6,646 bases of DNA, from positions 1-6,646 of the forward strand of contig CAMFSS010000116.1 in assembly GCA_945983195.1 (NCBI GenBank). Reading direction: 5' to 3'. The first letter of the stretch is position 1; every line of letters starts with the position of its first letter. The position numbers were made by a program, and so were the translations under genes. Below, piece after piece: positions 6,366 through 6,646 of the stretch. Origin of the DNA: an uncultured Prevotellaceae bacterium (GTDB lineage Bacteria > Bacteroidota > Bacteroidia > Bacteroidales > Muribaculaceae). The notes beneath the pieces are model-generated. The model saw only the letters and a program-made list of their open reading frames with translations. It had not been told where the DNA came from and ran no database searches.

Positions 6366-6646
6366 TTAGAAATCAAGCTGTACGCCGAAAATCAACTGGC
6401 GTGTCGATGGATAGTAAGAGCGTGAGCCTGATGCTCCCGGATTAAGACCGTTCACCTGGTATGATGCCGGGTCTACTCCGCTGAACTTGGTGATGGTAAA
6501 CACGTTCTTGGCTGTTCCATACACGCGGATTCTGTTGAGATATTTCCAATTTGTGTTCAGTGTGTAACCGATTGTCACCATGTCGAGTTTCAAGTAGTCA
6601 CCGTTCTCAAGGAAATAGTCACAAACCACCGGGTTGGCGCTTGCTG
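6366..6646 (-). CDS. SusC-like TonB-dependent outer-membrane transporter, C-terminal end (cut by window edge)
   Basis: Only the last 92 codons and the TAA stop (6366-6368) are visible. The end of the beta-barrel is clear: CDYFLENGDYLKLDMVTIGY (the standard SusC 'F-E-GDYLKL-N-TLGY' strand), RIRVYGTAKNVFTITKFSGVDP, then SYYPSTRQLIFGVQLDF with the terminal Phe expected for insertion of a barrel into the outer membrane. SusC proteins import oligosaccharides using TonB energy, with SusD as a lid. The susD start follows 37 nt downstream, the normal operon arrangement. The N-terminal plug and any extension domain lie outside the window, so the subclass cannot be judged. Confidence 0.95.
   Translation of the reverse strand, partial: ASANPVVCDYFLENGDYLKLDMVTIGYTLNTNWKYLNRIRVYGTAKNVFTITKFSGVDPASYQVNGLNPGASGSRSYYPSTRQLIFGVQLDF

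Overview
The window is a minus-strand segment of a Bacteroidota polysaccharide utilization locus (PUL). It holds paired SusC/SusD genes, a SusE/SusF-type glycan-binding lipoprotein and two glycoside hydrolases. The lipoproteins carry Bacteroidota-type signals, start codons mostly lack a strong Shine-Dalgarno, and one promoter fits the Bacteroides TTTG / TAnnTTTG form. A gut Bacteroidales member is likely. The roughly balanced coding GC would suit Muribaculaceae or a relative, but I cannot fix the genus.

Layout in transcription order, from the right edge leftwards: the last 92 codons of a SusC-like TonB-dependent transporter (6646-6366); a SusD-like glycan-binding lipoprotein gene (6328-4614), broken by an in-frame TAA and by a frameshift near its 3' end; a four-repeat SusE/SusF-type lipoprotein (4573-3017); a strong terminator-like hairpin (2998-2944); a lipoprotein of the GH27 / clan GH-D type (2895-1471); a second hairpin terminator (1408-1341) whose distal arm overlaps a Bacteroides-type promoter; and the first 407 codons of a periplasmic GH97 enzyme (1221 to the left edge).

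Proposed working model (inference): the surface lipoproteins bind and cut an alpha-linked glycan, SusC with SusD imports the fragments, and the periplasmic GH97 enzyme releases monosaccharides, as in the starch Sus system. The GH27-like protein lacks the paired DDGW motif usual in GH27 alpha-galactosidases, and the binding protein resembles alpha-glucan binders. I therefore favour an alpha-glucan such as a dextran or isomalto-glucan, with an alpha-galactoside as the alternative. No regulator gene is in the window.

The points most worth a second look are the double lesion in susD amid otherwise intact genes, the overlapping terminator and promoter before GH97, the divergent GH27 active site, and the four-module binding protein that lacks the usual N-terminal domain. 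I found no RNA genes, mobile elements, CRISPR arrays or supported plus-strand genes.
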